The translations under genes and the position numbers were made by a program. This document shows, one piece after another, positions 8,986-18,401 of a stretch of DNA of 64,000 bases. The DNA is taken from contig NC_067203.1 of assembly GCF_026262505.1 (NCBI RefSeq), positions 2,170,001 through 2,234,000 on the forward strand. Direction: 5' to 3'. Origin of the DNA: Trichomonas vaginalis G3. Lineage: Eukaryota > Parabasalia > Trichomonadida > Trichomonadidae. How positions within the stretch are numbered: the first letter of the stretch is position 1; the number at the start of each line of letters is the position of its first letter. Under the pieces are notes generated by a model. The model was not told where the DNA came from and did no database searches. It saw only the letters and a program-made list of their open reading frames with translations.

Positions 8986-10476
8986 CTATTGTTTTGTAAA
9001 CTTCTTTGCTCTCAGTTCATCTGGACCGTCTCTGTCACCAGTATATTGTATTTGTACAGTACCAACAGTTGAAATACCACCCATAAAGTCTTCTGAGTCA
9101 GCAAATGGAATGCCAAGCCAAAAGTTTGAACGGTCTCCATTTGTATATTGAGTTTTTTGACCTCCTGTATGAGTCCATACTTTCACATATGGCATAATAG
9201 AACTTTGCATTTCAGGGTTAATGGTTGTTGTGAAGTTGTTGTTAAAGTTCATAGCATCTAATGTCAAGTTGTATGACCTCATATCCTCAACTGTAGAATA
9301 TTCTTCTCTTGGATAATATTTGCCATCTATGTTTATATGATATTTAATACCGGGGTTGTAGAAACAAGAATAGTCATTTATAGTTCGTCTGAACAGTACA
9401 AACATAGTATCTGCATGTTTCATTGCAGTTGTTAAAGCAATATCTGTTCTTGCACCTGGGTCAGCACTTTGGTTTCCAACTTCACCTGCAAAGTCTTTGA
9501 CAGATATTTGGTGTATAGGGAACATAAGTGGAACTGCAATATATTTGGCAGCTAAAGCATTTGAAATATCTGGGTCCAACATATAAACGGCAAGTCTGCT
9601 TTCTATTCTCTTGCATTCAAACTTTTCGCATGTGAACTTAACTGGGTCCCAAGCAGTTCCAGCAGCATTGAAATAATAGTTTACTTCATTGTTGAAGTTT
9701 GAGAAACCAAAGTCTAAGTCAACTTTGTCTTTGCAAAAGTCACAGAACTTGGCTCCACCAGTTCCAGCTATAGTAATGCTGAATGGGTCTTGTGTTGGTG
9801 CAATGACTAAGTTATTTTTGCTTGGAGTAAGTTCAATAGAAATTTTTCCTGCCCAGTTTGGCAAGTATCTTAAAAACCTGAAGATGAGGAAAGATGACAA
9901 AGGAACTCTAAGTTTCAGTTTTACTTTAGTGGCAGCAGTTCCATCTGAACCAGAAAGGTTAACATAAACTCCTGGAACGTTAGGGTCAAGTCTTCTTATT
10001 TTCTCAATATTTGCATACTGGTCTGTTTGTTCTCTAGCTTGTGGTTGTACTGAGTTTCTCAAAGCGAACCATTCATAGTTTGCCCATGTTACTGTTTGAA
10101 CTAAGTCAGAGTTAGAATATATCTTATATCCCATGAAAACTTCTGGAGCATATTGGTATCCGACATAGAAAATTCCATTGCAACCTTTCTTGTCAGACAA
10201 CTTGGCAGAAGGTTTTATTTCAATGTCTTGTTCCACGTATAAGAATGAGTTGTCAATAGAAATAATATGAAACCTGTCGCAAGCAATATCTACTGTTGTT
10301 GAAGAACCTTCTCCAAACTCACCTACGTTTCCATAAGAAACAGCAGTTGTATATTCGTAAGTTCCAGGAACTATTTCTGACCTTCTAATGGCATTGTCGC
10401 ATTCGTTATACCATTCGGAAACATTTCCGTTCATGGCATCCAAAACTGTTGGCGTTATATTCTGAGCGGCGTACAT
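8986..10476 (-). CDS. Polinton major capsid protein (double jelly-roll)
   Basis: The protein is 496 residues, whole over its length, with the beta-rich, Asn/Tyr/Phe-rich composition of double-jelly-roll capsid proteins. Features typical of the family include the N-terminal stretch leading to FLYVEQDIEI, the aromatic-rich middle (PLSSFLIFRFLRYLPNWAG, a conserved RFL-x-PNW-like block), and a second barrel-like half with PLMFPIHQISV. It would form the capsid lattice as trimers, by analogy with other Polinton capsids. It begins at an ATG at 10,476 and lies between the large coiled-coil gene and the smaller structural genes. It is the best evidence for the element class. Confidence 0.85.
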   Translation of the reverse strand: MYAAQNITPTVLDAMNGNVSEWYNECDNAIRRSEIVPGTYEYTTAVSYGNVGEFGEGSSTTVDIACDRFHIISIDNSFLYVEQDIEIKPSAKLSDKKGCNGIFYVGYQYAPEVFMGYKIYSNSDLVQTVTWANYEWFALRNSVQPQAREQTDQYANIEKIRRLDPNVPGVYVNLSGSDGTAATKVKLKLRVPLSSFLIFRFLRYLPNWAGKISIELTPSKNNLVIAPTQDPFSITIAGTGGAKFCDFCKDKVDLDFGFSNFNNEVNYYFNAAGTAWDPVKFTCEKFECKRIESRLAVYMLDPDISNALAAKYIAVPLMFPIHQISVKDFAGEVGNQSADPGARTDIALTTAMKHADTMFVLFRRTINDYSCFYNPGIKYHINIDGKYYPREEYSTVEDMRSYNLTLDAMNFNNNFTTTINPEMQSSIMPYVKVWTHTGGQKTQYTNGDRSNFWLGIPFADSEDFMGGISTVGTVQIQYTGDRDGPDELRAKKFTKQ

Positions 10477-10515
10477 TTCATATGGGTAAAAATATAGAAT
10501 AGTTGGATTTATTTG

Positions 10516-10710
10516 TCATAATTGTTTCGTACCAAGCTTCACTTTCTTCCTGACTGAGTTTTTAACTCTTCTTTTTCCTTCATTGCCACTACTTTCACTA
10601 GATGAAGTTACTTCTTCACTACTTTCACTTTGTTCTACTCTTCTTCTTTGGTGTCGCTTTTGGTAACTTGCCCTCTGCTTCAAGTTGTTGCATCTTTGCC
10701 TCATGTTCAC
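10516..10710 (-). CDS. Small basic Ser/Glu-rich protein (64 aa), doubtful
   Basis: The product is very basic at both ends (RRRVEQ, RRVKNSVRKKVKLG) with a Ser/Glu-rich middle (SSEEVTSSSESSGNEGKRR). It overlaps the 3' end of the 1088-residue gene in another frame. A small DNA-condensing virion protein is possible, but it may also simply be a second frame at the end of the large gene. Confidence 0.35.
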   Translation of the reverse strand: MNMRQRCNNLKQRASYQKRHQRRRVEQSESSEEVTSSSESSGNEGKRRVKNSVRKKVKLGTKQL

Positions 10711-13700
10711 CTAGTATGTTGTAAATTTCCCATGTCCTTTTTGCCTTTGGGCTCTGGTCGCCCATCTCAGGTAACCTATATCCTAGAAAGATTTTGTCAT
10801 AGTTTGTATTTGAGTCTTCGCGTATTGTTTGCATGACTCTTTCCTGAGTTTCCAGTTCAAGCTCTTCAAATATAGCTTGTCCATATGGAATAAGCTCGTT
10901 TCCAAATATATGTTTTTGTAGCCATTCTGGTTTTCTTTCCATGTTACCAATAATATCTTTTGTGAATGGGAAAGCTTTTACCCAATGTTTCAGTCTTGCG
11001 TCATTTATTTCTGTAGTTGGTTTTATTTTGTCAAGGAACATGTTTTTCAATACTAACATTTCATTTGGTACTGTCCATTTGAGTTTTCTTAAATATTCAT
11101 CCCTTCTCATTTCATTGTCTGCAAAGTAAGTTTTTATGACATTTTGCAAACTTTCGTTTGCAAGGTCATGTACAATAGGTTCTCTTCCTTCTATCTCCCT
11201 AACTTTCTTTCTAAACTCTTCACCAAATATACCATCTTTATGGTTCTGTGTAGTTCTTTGAGATAAATGTTTTAGAACGTCAGGTGTTATATTTCCATCA
11301 GCCATGTTCATTTCATACTGGTTCAAAATATCTGCATCTTTCATATCTTTCAATGGCATTAAAGCCGCGCTGAAAATACCAGCTATATCTGGTTCACCAT
11401 TCACTTCCATTGCGTCTACAACTTCTTGGAATTGTGGTTGTAAGTTTATGAACCACCTATCCGGATTAGCTTTATGACCCCATCTCATTGTAGTTCCATA
11501 GTCTGCAGAAACAAAAGTAGGTTTGTTTCCATATTGGTTAGGTTCTGAATGAACTTTAAACAATGTTTCATTTCTATATGTTTTGTTGAAATTTAACCTT
11601 TTATTTTCACCGAGTTCAGCCAAAGATTGAACGTTATATGGTCGTAAGTAAAAAGGATTGTTGTATTTGCGTACACTTTCTTTCAGTTCTTCCATTCTAT
11701 GCTGAATATTTTCATCTGATGTTGGAGTCTTTTGTATGTCGGCGAACATTTTTCGATATTCTTCTACTATGTCAGCCGAATTTTTCTTAGACTCTTGGAA
11801 AGATTCCATATTCCCCGCATACACTTGTTGAGGGTCAAGATTTTTCGGCTGTTCCAAATCTTCATCTAGTTCTGTGAAGTTAGTTTCCAAAGGAGGGACT
11901 TGTTTGTTTCCTTCAGGCTCTTCTAGCTGTTGTTGCTGAACTATTTCTTCCATGTCTGGTTGTATCTGAACTTCTTCCTGTGGAGTTTCTTGTACCTCAT
12001 CTGCTGGCATTTCATATATTCCGAGACCGTTTTTAAAAAGTTCCCTATCTAAGTCATCCGGACTCATAAACCTTTCTTCTTTCGTTCCGTCTCTATTTTT
12101 TACGTGTTTCATGAAGAGAGTTGAATTATCATTTAGCTCTGACACCAAATATCTCGGAGTAAATTCAGTCATGTCATTTGGATGATATGCTATTAAATCA
12201 TATCCCTTAGCGAGCTTGTATTTTCCAGGTTTGAAATTATATCCCATTTGGTGCTGAACCATAAAGCTAAATAGGTTCGGGTCAGTATTTCCTTCCTTGA
12301 ACTTTCTAATAGCTTCTTTATATCTGTCACTAAAGTCAAGAGTATCTGGGTAACCATAATTTTCCTTAAGCATTTTTAAGAATTCTTGGTTTCCTTGTTC
12401 TCTACTTCTTTTATGTCCTTGCTCTGTTTGTGGTTGTTGTTGTGCAGGGTTTTGAACTGTTGGTTGTGGTGCAGTGTTTTGAACTGTTGGTTGTGGTGCA
12501 GTGTTTTGAACTGTTGGTTGTGGTGCAGTGTTTTGAACTGTTGGTTGTTGTGCTGGATTTTGAACTGTTGGTTGTTGTGTTGGTTTTGGTGCATGCCTGT
12601 GTCTGTGTCCATGTGACGATGTAAATGTTTTAGGTAGTCCTGGTGCAGGTGCTTCTCTTGGAGGGTTTGGTGGTATATAAGTTCCACTAGCTAGTATATA
12701 AGTTCCACCAGCTGGTATATAAGTTCCACCAGCTGGCACATATGTTCCATCTGCAGCATAATGTCCTACCTGACTTTTCGTTTTTAAGAAAGCATTTACT
12801 AGGTCTGTTTTGGTCTGTTGTAACTCTTTTTCTTGACTTTCCACAACAGTTGCTCTAACGGCGTCATAGGCACTTTGAACTGCCTGTCTCGTTGCTGCAT
12901 CTGTTATTTTCGTCATATTTTGTGCTACTTCTCTTAACTCGTTGTCGAAACCTTCAGACTTCAGTTTCTTTCCAGATGAGAAGTCGTTCACTAGTTTCAC
13001 CTTACTATGAAGAGCTTCGAAGGCGTTCTTAAAGTCAGCATTCATTAAAGCTTCATTTGAACTGTCTTCATCCGCTTGTATTTTTGTCCTTATTGACCCT
13101 ATAAGTTGGGCTGCTTTAGCGTTGGCTTGGGCATCTAACCAGTCATTATTAGCTTTTATATATTCTGCGCTTTTCATTGCCTTTTGCATGGCTGCGTCGT
13201 TATTTTTACTTTCTTGTGCTAAGTTTTCATACTGTACGGTTTGGTTTTGCAACTGTAAAAGTTTTTCTGCCTTTACATTTGCTTCAACTTCTTTTTTATA
13301 CTCATCGCTATCCATATATGTCTTCAGGGCTTTTTGTTTTATCTCTTCATCTTTCAGTACTTTATATTGAGTAGTATGGTTTTTCAAATTTATAACATCT
13401 TGTTCCATTTTTGCTACTTCTGCTGCTTTTTCTGACACTTTTTTCGCATATTCCTCTGTACTTAGTTCTTTCAGTTGTTCTTCTTTCTTCTTTTTCTCTA
13501 CGTTTAACTCATTGAGTTTCTTTGTGTGTCTGTCATATTCTAGTTTCTTTTCGTTTTCACTTATTTGTTTCTGTATGTCTATGTTTGACTTTTTGACATC
13601 TGTTATTTGATTTTTGAGTGAACTCAAATTCATTTGACTTTGAGGGTTATAAGCTGTTCCGTCTGCAGCTCCACCATAGCCTGCCATTTTCGCTAAAAGT

Positions 13701-13891
13701 GCCGCTCGTAAACCTCCACTCTGTGCACCAATAACTCGGTTTAAAAGCATAGGGTTGCTTGACATTTGTTGCAACATAGTGGGGTCATTCATAATTTGTT
13801 GTTGCAACTGTTGTTGTGGTGTCAGTTTTACTATTGGATGTTTCAATGCTCTCTTCCTCTTACGTATATTCTTACGTAGCTTACGTGGCAT
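10625..13891 (-). CDS. Large coiled-coil Polinton protein (1088 aa)
   Basis: The protein starts with a very basic tail (MPRKLRKNIRKRKRALKHPI) that could bind DNA, then a Gln-rich stretch and a Gly/Ala-rich hydrophobic patch (about 55-75). A long charged coiled coil spans about 85-400. Two low-complexity repeat blocks follow: GTYIPAGG units and TAPQPTVQN units. The C-terminal half (about 520-1,080) is compact, with many Trp, Phe and Tyr, and ends in basic KKKSRTK. The size, coiled coil and position next to the capsid gene suggest an internal virion or scaffold-like protein, possibly one of the large unnamed Maverick proteins. No enzyme motif was seen. The frame is whole. Confidence 0.7.
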   Translation of the reverse strand: MPRKLRKNIRKRKRALKHPIVKLTPQQQLQQQIMNDPTMLQQMSSNPMLLNRVIGAQSGGLRAALLAKMAGYGGAADGTAYNPQSQMNLSSLKNQITDVKKSNIDIQKQISENEKKLEYDRHTKKLNELNVEKKKKEEQLKELSTEEYAKKVSEKAAEVAKMEQDVINLKNHTTQYKVLKDEEIKQKALKTYMDSDEYKKEVEANVKAEKLLQLQNQTVQYENLAQESKNNDAAMQKAMKSAEYIKANNDWLDAQANAKAAQLIGSIRTKIQADEDSSNEALMNADFKNAFEALHSKVKLVNDFSSGKKLKSEGFDNELREVAQNMTKITDAATRQAVQSAYDAVRATVVESQEKELQQTKTDLVNAFLKTKSQVGHYAADGTYVPAGGTYIPAGGTYILASGTYIPPNPPREAPAPGLPKTFTSSHGHRHRHAPKPTQQPTVQNPAQQPTVQNTAPQPTVQNTAPQPTVQNTAPQPTVQNPAQQQPQTEQGHKRSREQGNQEFLKMLKENYGYPDTLDFSDRYKEAIRKFKEGNTDPNLFSFMVQHQMGYNFKPGKYKLAKGYDLIAYHPNDMTEFTPRYLVSELNDNSTLFMKHVKNRDGTKEERFMSPDDLDRELFKNGLGIYEMPADEVQETPQEEVQIQPDMEEIVQQQQLEEPEGNKQVPPLETNFTELDEDLEQPKNLDPQQVYAGNMESFQESKKNSADIVEEYRKMFADIQKTPTSDENIQHRMEELKESVRKYNNPFYLRPYNVQSLAELGENKRLNFNKTYRNETLFKVHSEPNQYGNKPTFVSADYGTTMRWGHKANPDRWFINLQPQFQEVVDAMEVNGEPDIAGIFSAALMPLKDMKDADILNQYEMNMADGNITPDVLKHLSQRTTQNHKDGIFGEEFRKKVREIEGREPIVHDLANESLQNVIKTYFADNEMRRDEYLRKLKWTVPNEMLVLKNMFLDKIKPTTEINDARLKHWVKAFPFTKDIIGNMERKPEWLQKHIFGNELIPYGQAIFEELELETQERVMQTIREDSNTNYDKIFLGYRLPEMGDQSPKAKRTWEIYNILGEHEAKMQQLEAEGKLPKATPKKKSRTK
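12430..12580. repeat. 27-bp minisatellite inside the large Polinton gene
   Basis: About five near-perfect copies of a 27-bp unit (GTTTTGAACTGTTGGTTGTG plus GTGCA) encode the nine-residue repeat TAPQPTVQN on the minus strand. The unit length is a multiple of three, so copy number can change without breaking the frame. Confidence 0.9.
12670..12750. repeat. 21-bp coding repeat (GTYIPAGG)
   Basis: Three to four copies of a 21-bp unit, TATATAAGTTCCACCAGCTGG, shown in part, encode seven-residue repeats with GTY and PAG on the minus strand. Proline and glycine spacing suggests a flexible linker between the coiled coil and the C-terminal half of the large protein. Confidence 0.85.
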
Positions 13892-14157
13892 TTTAAGTGA
13901 AGTTAAAAAGCGGTTTTTGACAGATGTTTATATGACACTTTTTGTTCAGCACAAAAAACTACTCGGTCAAAGTGTTGTCAGTTTTGTAAAATAACCGTCC
14001 TATCTCATTCTATAAGGGGAAAAAGTCTTCTCAAAGTATACTTCCTTGGAACGCCCGTAACTTTTCCTGTAGCGACGATAGATCCTTACTTGTCTGGACA
14101 AAGTTATACTAAACATCTTCAGGGCTAGAGGGCACGAAGTGCCTGGAGGCCCCACTA

Positions 14158-14190
<33 letters not shown>
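13892..14190. other. Right end region of the Polinton
   Basis: No gene lies between the large Polinton gene and the host ankyrin remnant. The stretch 14,128-14,158 holds a small hairpin, GGCACGAAGTGCC, flanked by CTAGAG and CTGGAGGCC. A run of about 31 T residues closes it at 14,160-14,190. Composition is less AT-rich than the flank up to that tract. The junction is inferred from the change of content. The matching inverted repeat would lie outside the window, so it cannot be confirmed here. Confidence 0.5.
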
Positions 14191-14191
<1 letters not shown>

Positions 14192-14403
14192 ATTTCAAGT
14201 TTAGTTCAACTCGAATTTTTTCAAATTCTGAGACTCAAATTAGTCAAATTGTACATAATTCTAAAAGGACTTAACTAGTCTTGAATGATCAAATCCTCCG
14301 ATCATATGCATAAGCTAGTTAGAATTCTCTGTAAATTATTTATTATATTGAAACAAGATTGCCAATTGAAGAAAAGTATTTTTAAAACATTATTTTAAAA
14401 ATC

Positions 14404-15820
14404 TTATCGAAATAATTTAGACTCAATATCAGAAAAAGAATATTCTTTCGCAGCATGCCGCTCCAATATGAAGTGTGTTTTCTCCATATTTATTTTTTTT
14501 TTCGTGGATATTTGCACCATGTAAAATAAGAATTTCGGCCATTTCTTTACTATTCCATACTACTACATTATGAAGTGCGGTTTCTCCATCTTCATCTTTT
14601 TCATTGATATTCGCACCATGTGAAATAAGAAATTTAACAGTTTCTTTACTATAATTTTTAGCTGCAATATGAAGTGCGGTTTCTCCATCTTCATCTTTTT
14701 CATTGATATTCGCACCATGTGAAATAAGAAATTTAACAGTTTCTTTACTATAATTTTTAGCTGCAATATGAAGTGCGGTTTCTCCATATTTATTTTTTCA
14801 TTGATATTTGCACCATGTGAAATAAGAACTTCTGCCATTTCATCATAATTCCATGCTACTACATTATGAAGTGCTGTGTTTCCATTTTTATCTTTTTCAT
14901 TGATATTTGCACCAAGTGAAATGAAATATTCCAAAAGGGGTGGAAAGTTAAAGTTCACTGAATTAATAAAACATTTGTTAATATCATTAGTTTGATCGAA
15001 ATAAACTAAAAATGATTCAAGATTATTATACCACAATAAGATAATTTGATCTCTAAATTGTACTCATTCATCAAGAATGTAACAAAATCAATGTTGTGTG
15101 AAACAATCGCATATTCCATGGATTCTTTATTTGGTTCCTGATATTTCAAACATTCACTCATGATCTCTTGATTTCCTCCTAAAAATGATAAATTTAGACA
15201 TTTTTGAGTTATTTCTGAATTGAATTTCGTTCTTAAAAACTTGAAACAATCAACTGCTCCATGGTAACAACATAATTCAAGTAATGAATATCCTTCAATA
15301 AAAAGTTGATATGGATATAATGTGCTTTCAAGTGTTTGCTCTTTATCAAATCCTTCTCTTTCAGTGAACGAGATGAATGTTTCTAGGTTATTATACATAA
15401 TTGCTCTGTAAATTGTATTTTCTGCATGAATATCGATATTTATAAAATGAATTTCTTTGAAATCATCAGATTTGTTTAACTTAATTCCATATTCTTTATA
15501 AAACAGGAAATTTGGAATAGTTGGAATACTGCTTGCCTCTGTGATATGATAATCATCAGATATGAGTTTGGCAAGAAATAAATACGACTTTGTATAGCGA
15601 TTATTATATGGAATAATATTTAAAATGTCATTTATAACACTTGTAGGTAGATATTTCTTTGAATCAATTCTGTTTCGATCATTTTGTAAATTTTATTTAA
15701 TTCTTCTTCATTTTGGGTTTTTAGCTGATAAATTGCATTGTATGAATCAATGTAGGATTTGAAAATACTTCACAATTCACTGAATTTATTTGGGTGAATG
15801 TCTTGATCAGTGAATTGCAT
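14404..15820 (-). pseudogene. DUF3447-type ankyrin repeat gene, broken
   Basis: This belongs to the large T. vaginalis family that starts with a QDIHPNK motif and has a DUF3447 region before ankyrin repeats. TDQDIHPNKFSEL is read at 15,820, the conserved EGYSLLELCCYHGAVDC block at about 15,240-15,310, and ankyrin repeats with ISHGANINEKDK-type ends from 14,930 to 14,450. The reading frame changes several times between 15,770 and 15,400, again near 15,040, and within the ankyrin array near 14,800, and there are in-frame stops in the N-terminal third. Two ankyrin units are exact 99-bp duplicates (about 14,578-14,776). It lies next to the Polinton end. The function in living copies is unknown, probably protein binding. 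Confidence 0.85.
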
Positions 15821-16018
15821 TTTACCATATAGGATATCATTTAAATTCATTAGAAGAAAAAAATGTAATGTTATACATTTGGAAAACGGGAAGACTACAA
15901 AATTGTGCGGCCAAATTGCAACCATTTTGTAAAGTAGTTTTTTTGACATCCAGTGCAATTGCAGGGGACGTGTTTCAAAAAAATTTTAATGGTTGTGTGA
16001 GAGACCTTATTCCCTTAC
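15821..16018. other. Short gap before the satellite
   Basis: No gene or clear motif was seen. It holds the 5' flank of the broken ankyrin gene. Confidence 0.4.
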
Positions 16019-16420
16019 AGGAGCTCCAGAGCTCCTAATCCCTACGAAATGGAGCTCCGGAGCTCCTGAATCTGTATCAGCAGAGGCCCTTTACCATTTG
16101 GGCCTCTGCTGATCAGAAGAATAAGGCAGCCATTCTGCCTCTTCAGGAGCTCCAGAGCTCCTAATCCCTACGAAATGGAGCTCCGGAGCTCCTGAATCTG
16201 TATCAGCAGAGGCCCTTTACCATTTGGGCCTCTGCTGATCAGAAGAATAAGGCAGCCATTCTGCCTCTTCAGGAGCTCCAGAGCTCCTAATCCCTACGAA
16301 ATGGAGCTCCGGAGCTCCTGAATCTGTATCAACAGAGGCCCTTTACCATTTGGGCCTCTGCTGATCAGAAGAATAAGGCAGCCATTCTGCCTCTTCAGGA
16401 GCTCCAGAACTCCGTTTCCT
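16019..16420. repeat. 126-bp hairpin satellite, three full copies
   Basis: Three nearly identical 126-bp units start at 16,019, 16,145 and 16,271, with a partial fourth from 16,397. Each unit holds four palindromes in a row: GGAGCTCCAGAGCTCC, GGAGCTCCGGAGCTCC, a 13-bp stem TCAGCAGAGGCCC / GGGCCTCTGCTGA with a 10-base loop, and AGGCAG / CTGCCT. The GC content is far above the surroundings. The units differ by one or two bases, so amplification is recent. No coding frame runs through it. Confidence 0.95.
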
Positions 16421-16458
16421 CAAGATCAGGAGTGATGGAGTTCCTCACTTTCGATTTG

Positions 16459-16585
16459 TTAAAGCCTGTTCTTTTGGGAACAGGCTTTAATAAATTTAAT
16501 GTGCACTCAATCCAGCTCTGTTAAATATTTTGAACTCTACTCTTCTAATATAGAGTTCAAAATATCTTCCAGAGCTGGATTGAGT
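16459..16585. repeat. Two further perfect hairpins beside the satellite
   Basis: At 16,459-16,490, TTAAAGCCTGTTC pairs with GAACAGGCTTTAA. At 16,505-16,585 there is a two-part stem: ACTCAATCCAGCTCTG with CAGAGCTGGATTGAGT, and inside it ATATTTTGAACTCTA with TAGAGTTCAAAATAT. Together with the 126-bp array this makes a chain of unrelated hairpins over some 570 bases. Confidence 0.9.
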
Positions 16586-16985
16586 CTATATTACATCATA
16601 TTTCTCAGTAATTTTGTGAATATGTGTTGGTGAAATAACCCTCACTAATGCAGACTTTACAATGTCAAAAATACTAAATTCTAACACTTTACAAACTTTA
16701 CAAAGCACACTTTTGTAATATACCCTTTGGAAAACTATGTTCTCAAAGATTTCCGATAAAATTTATGAATTTTGCTTAAGTTCATATATTTGAAATGAAG
16801 CAATAACAATAAAATAGTCGAAGGTAATATTATTTTCACCCAGATGCTTAAATTATTTAATAAATTAAGGAAATAAATAAGAAATAATCAGATACAATAA
16901 TAATAAATTTATTATCCTACAATATAAAGAATAAAAAAATAAAATAATCAACGAATAAACACAAAATTTGGAATATTTTTTTCAA
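16586..16985. other. Gap between hairpins and YIF1-like gene
   Basis: AT-rich sequence with no gene seen. The last part is the 3' flank of the YIF1-like gene and contains several TAAA stretches that could serve as the trichomonad polyadenylation signal. Confidence 0.4.
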
Positions 16986-17782
16986 TTAGTAGCATTTTGG
17001 AGCCAACAAGTACAAGAGAATAATTTGTATTGCTGCCAAAATAAGCAGGAAGTAAGTAATTATTTGTGTACTCTGTGTTTGGCGCTGAGCCATGCATTGT
17101 TCACTATTTAAGGTTCTGAGGGTCCAAAGGAAGGCTGCTGCAGCACAGTATAAGTAAGATACGTAGAAAAGGGCTCTGTTCCAGGAAAATAGTGAAATAA
17201 TTGTAAGATAAAATGATATCGATGAAAAGTCTGAAAGAAGGGAGAGAATTGGATATGTTCCTTGTATACCAAAGTTGGAGAAGCATAATTTGCAAATTAC
17301 TATCTCGAAGAACAAGATGCAGATAAATTTAAGAATACAGATGTATAAGAAGTCCATTGAAAAGCCCTTCTCAGCTCCTTTTATGAAGATGTGATTGATG
17401 AAAATAAACGTAAAAACTAATGGTGTGTATAATTCTGGAGCGTTTGGATTATCAATTGGAGAACATGTTTGTCCTTCAGGTACAGAGCGAGACCATTGCT
17501 TAACATAAATGGACATGCTAAATTCTTAATTTTATGAAGAAAAGAAGCTCTTGTAATTGCAAAATAAGGTGGAATTAAGGACTGACTTTGCTGGAATTGT
17601 TGAGTAAGCTTATCTGTATTTAATTGTTGAAATTGAGGTGGTAATTGAATTCCACCTGTTAACATTTGGGCATATTTAAAAACTTCTGGTGACATGAATG
17701 GATTTCCACTTTGTGGTTGCGGCTGTTGCTGTTGAGGATCTTGTGGATCACCACTTCCTTGATAATATCCGCCTGAAAGCAT
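16986..17782 (-). pseudogene. YIF1 family Golgi membrane protein, one frameshift
   Basis: YIF1 with YIP1 acts in ER-Golgi vesicle traffic. Two overlapping minus-strand frames give one family member. The first (from 17,782) has a Gln/Pro-rich cytosolic head, then YFAITRASFLHKIKNLACPF. The second (to 16,986) has WSRSVPEG, then DNPNAPELYTPLVFTFIFI, the family's signature block, followed by about five membrane segments. The order matches YIF1 (KL-x-FPF, W-x-R, D-x-NAPDLYIP). The join lies at about 17,490-17,520 and needs a single one-base change. It may be a real mutation or a sequence error; the rest looks intact. It lies just outside the left arm of the inverted duplication. Confidence 0.75.
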
Positions 17783-17929
17783 TTTTTAATTCGTTTCGAT
17801 TTTTTTTTTTCTTTTCTGGCGGTGTCAAAATAGCAAAATTATTTTATTTGATGCTATTTTTCTGATTAATCAATTGGTTACAAAATTTTTAATTTTGCTA
17901 AAAGTTACATGCACGAAAAGTAACACCCT

Positions 17930-18065
17930 CTTCTTTTTTCCTAGGGTTACTGATCGCTTCCTTTCTGCTCGTCATGCCAGAAATAAAAGAAATGATTGGT
18001 GTAGAATAATTTATTACTACAATTGGCAACTATCTCGTAATAATGGATCTACTCCACTCATATAG
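17930..18065 (+). pseudogene. Possible DDE integrase/transposase tail (left arm)
   Basis: An open stretch ends with RVTDRFLSARHARNK, then NDWCRIIYYYNWQL, and NNGSTPL before the stop. The ending, an aromatic-YNW stretch followed by G-x-TP, resembles the last strand and helix of rve/IS3-type DDE integrases (YNW-x-R-x-H-x-x-L-x-x-x-TP). Only about 45 residues are left; no upstream part was found. The same stretch sits at the outer edge of the right arm (62,176-62,311). The identity is a guess based on this ending alone. Confidence 0.3.
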
Positions 18066-18401
18066 TTTCTAAAAGTTTTTTCAAAAAAAAAAAGCAATTG
18101 CCACTACTCTTTTTTACCACAATTCAATTTTTTTACAAAATAAAAAATTCGAGGTGAAAATAATTTAGGAAATATTATAGCACATATAAAAATTTCAAAG
18201 ATTCAAACAAAATTGAGAGCACGCTATGATTCAAATTGAGCAACTATGATTCAGCTCAACCACCTATAAAATAAAGAAATTTACAGTCTCAGTATGCTCC
18301 AGTTTTAAGGAAACAAATACTTATATTATATATAGGGAAAAAATATTAACTTTATCTTTTGTAACAATGATTGAGAGATAATAACCAAATACATCAACAA
18401 A
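18066..18401. other. 3' flank of the left ankyrin gene
   Basis: No gene was seen. The sequence is conserved with 61,841-62,160 in the right arm, with a few indels in A/T runs. The palindrome-like stretch TGATTCAAATTGAGCAACTA, with ATGATTCAGCTCAACCACC following, lies at 18,228-18,262. Confidence 0.5.

Larger units (their letters stand above)
1..14190. mobile_element. Polinton/Maverick element, partial, one end in window
   Basis: The block carries the diagnostic Polinton/Maverick morphogenesis genes: a major capsid protein (8,986-10,476), a probable minor capsid protein (6,915-7,711) and an FtsK/HerA-type packaging ATPase (3,816-4,620). KilA-N proteins, an SF3 helicase remnant and a large coiled-coil protein accompany them. 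The right end is placed at the T tract at 14,159-14,190, because host ankyrin sequence follows. The other end lies before base 1, so terminal inverted repeats cannot be compared. The element is partly decayed: the helicase and two small genes are broken in several places, while the capsid and coiled-coil genes are long and open, suggesting a fairly recent insertion. PolB, integrase and protease were not recognised in the visible part. Mavericks are known to be abundant in T. vaginalis. Confidence 0.9.

Noticed and set aside
12376-12690. Frames with repeated Cys/Leu/Trp or His/Gln motifs
   Set aside because: Shadows of the 27-bp minisatellite in the large Polinton gene.
14160-14190. T tract as a retroposon poly(A) tail
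   Set aside because: No reverse transcriptase or SINE-like body is next to it; better explained as the Polinton's edge.
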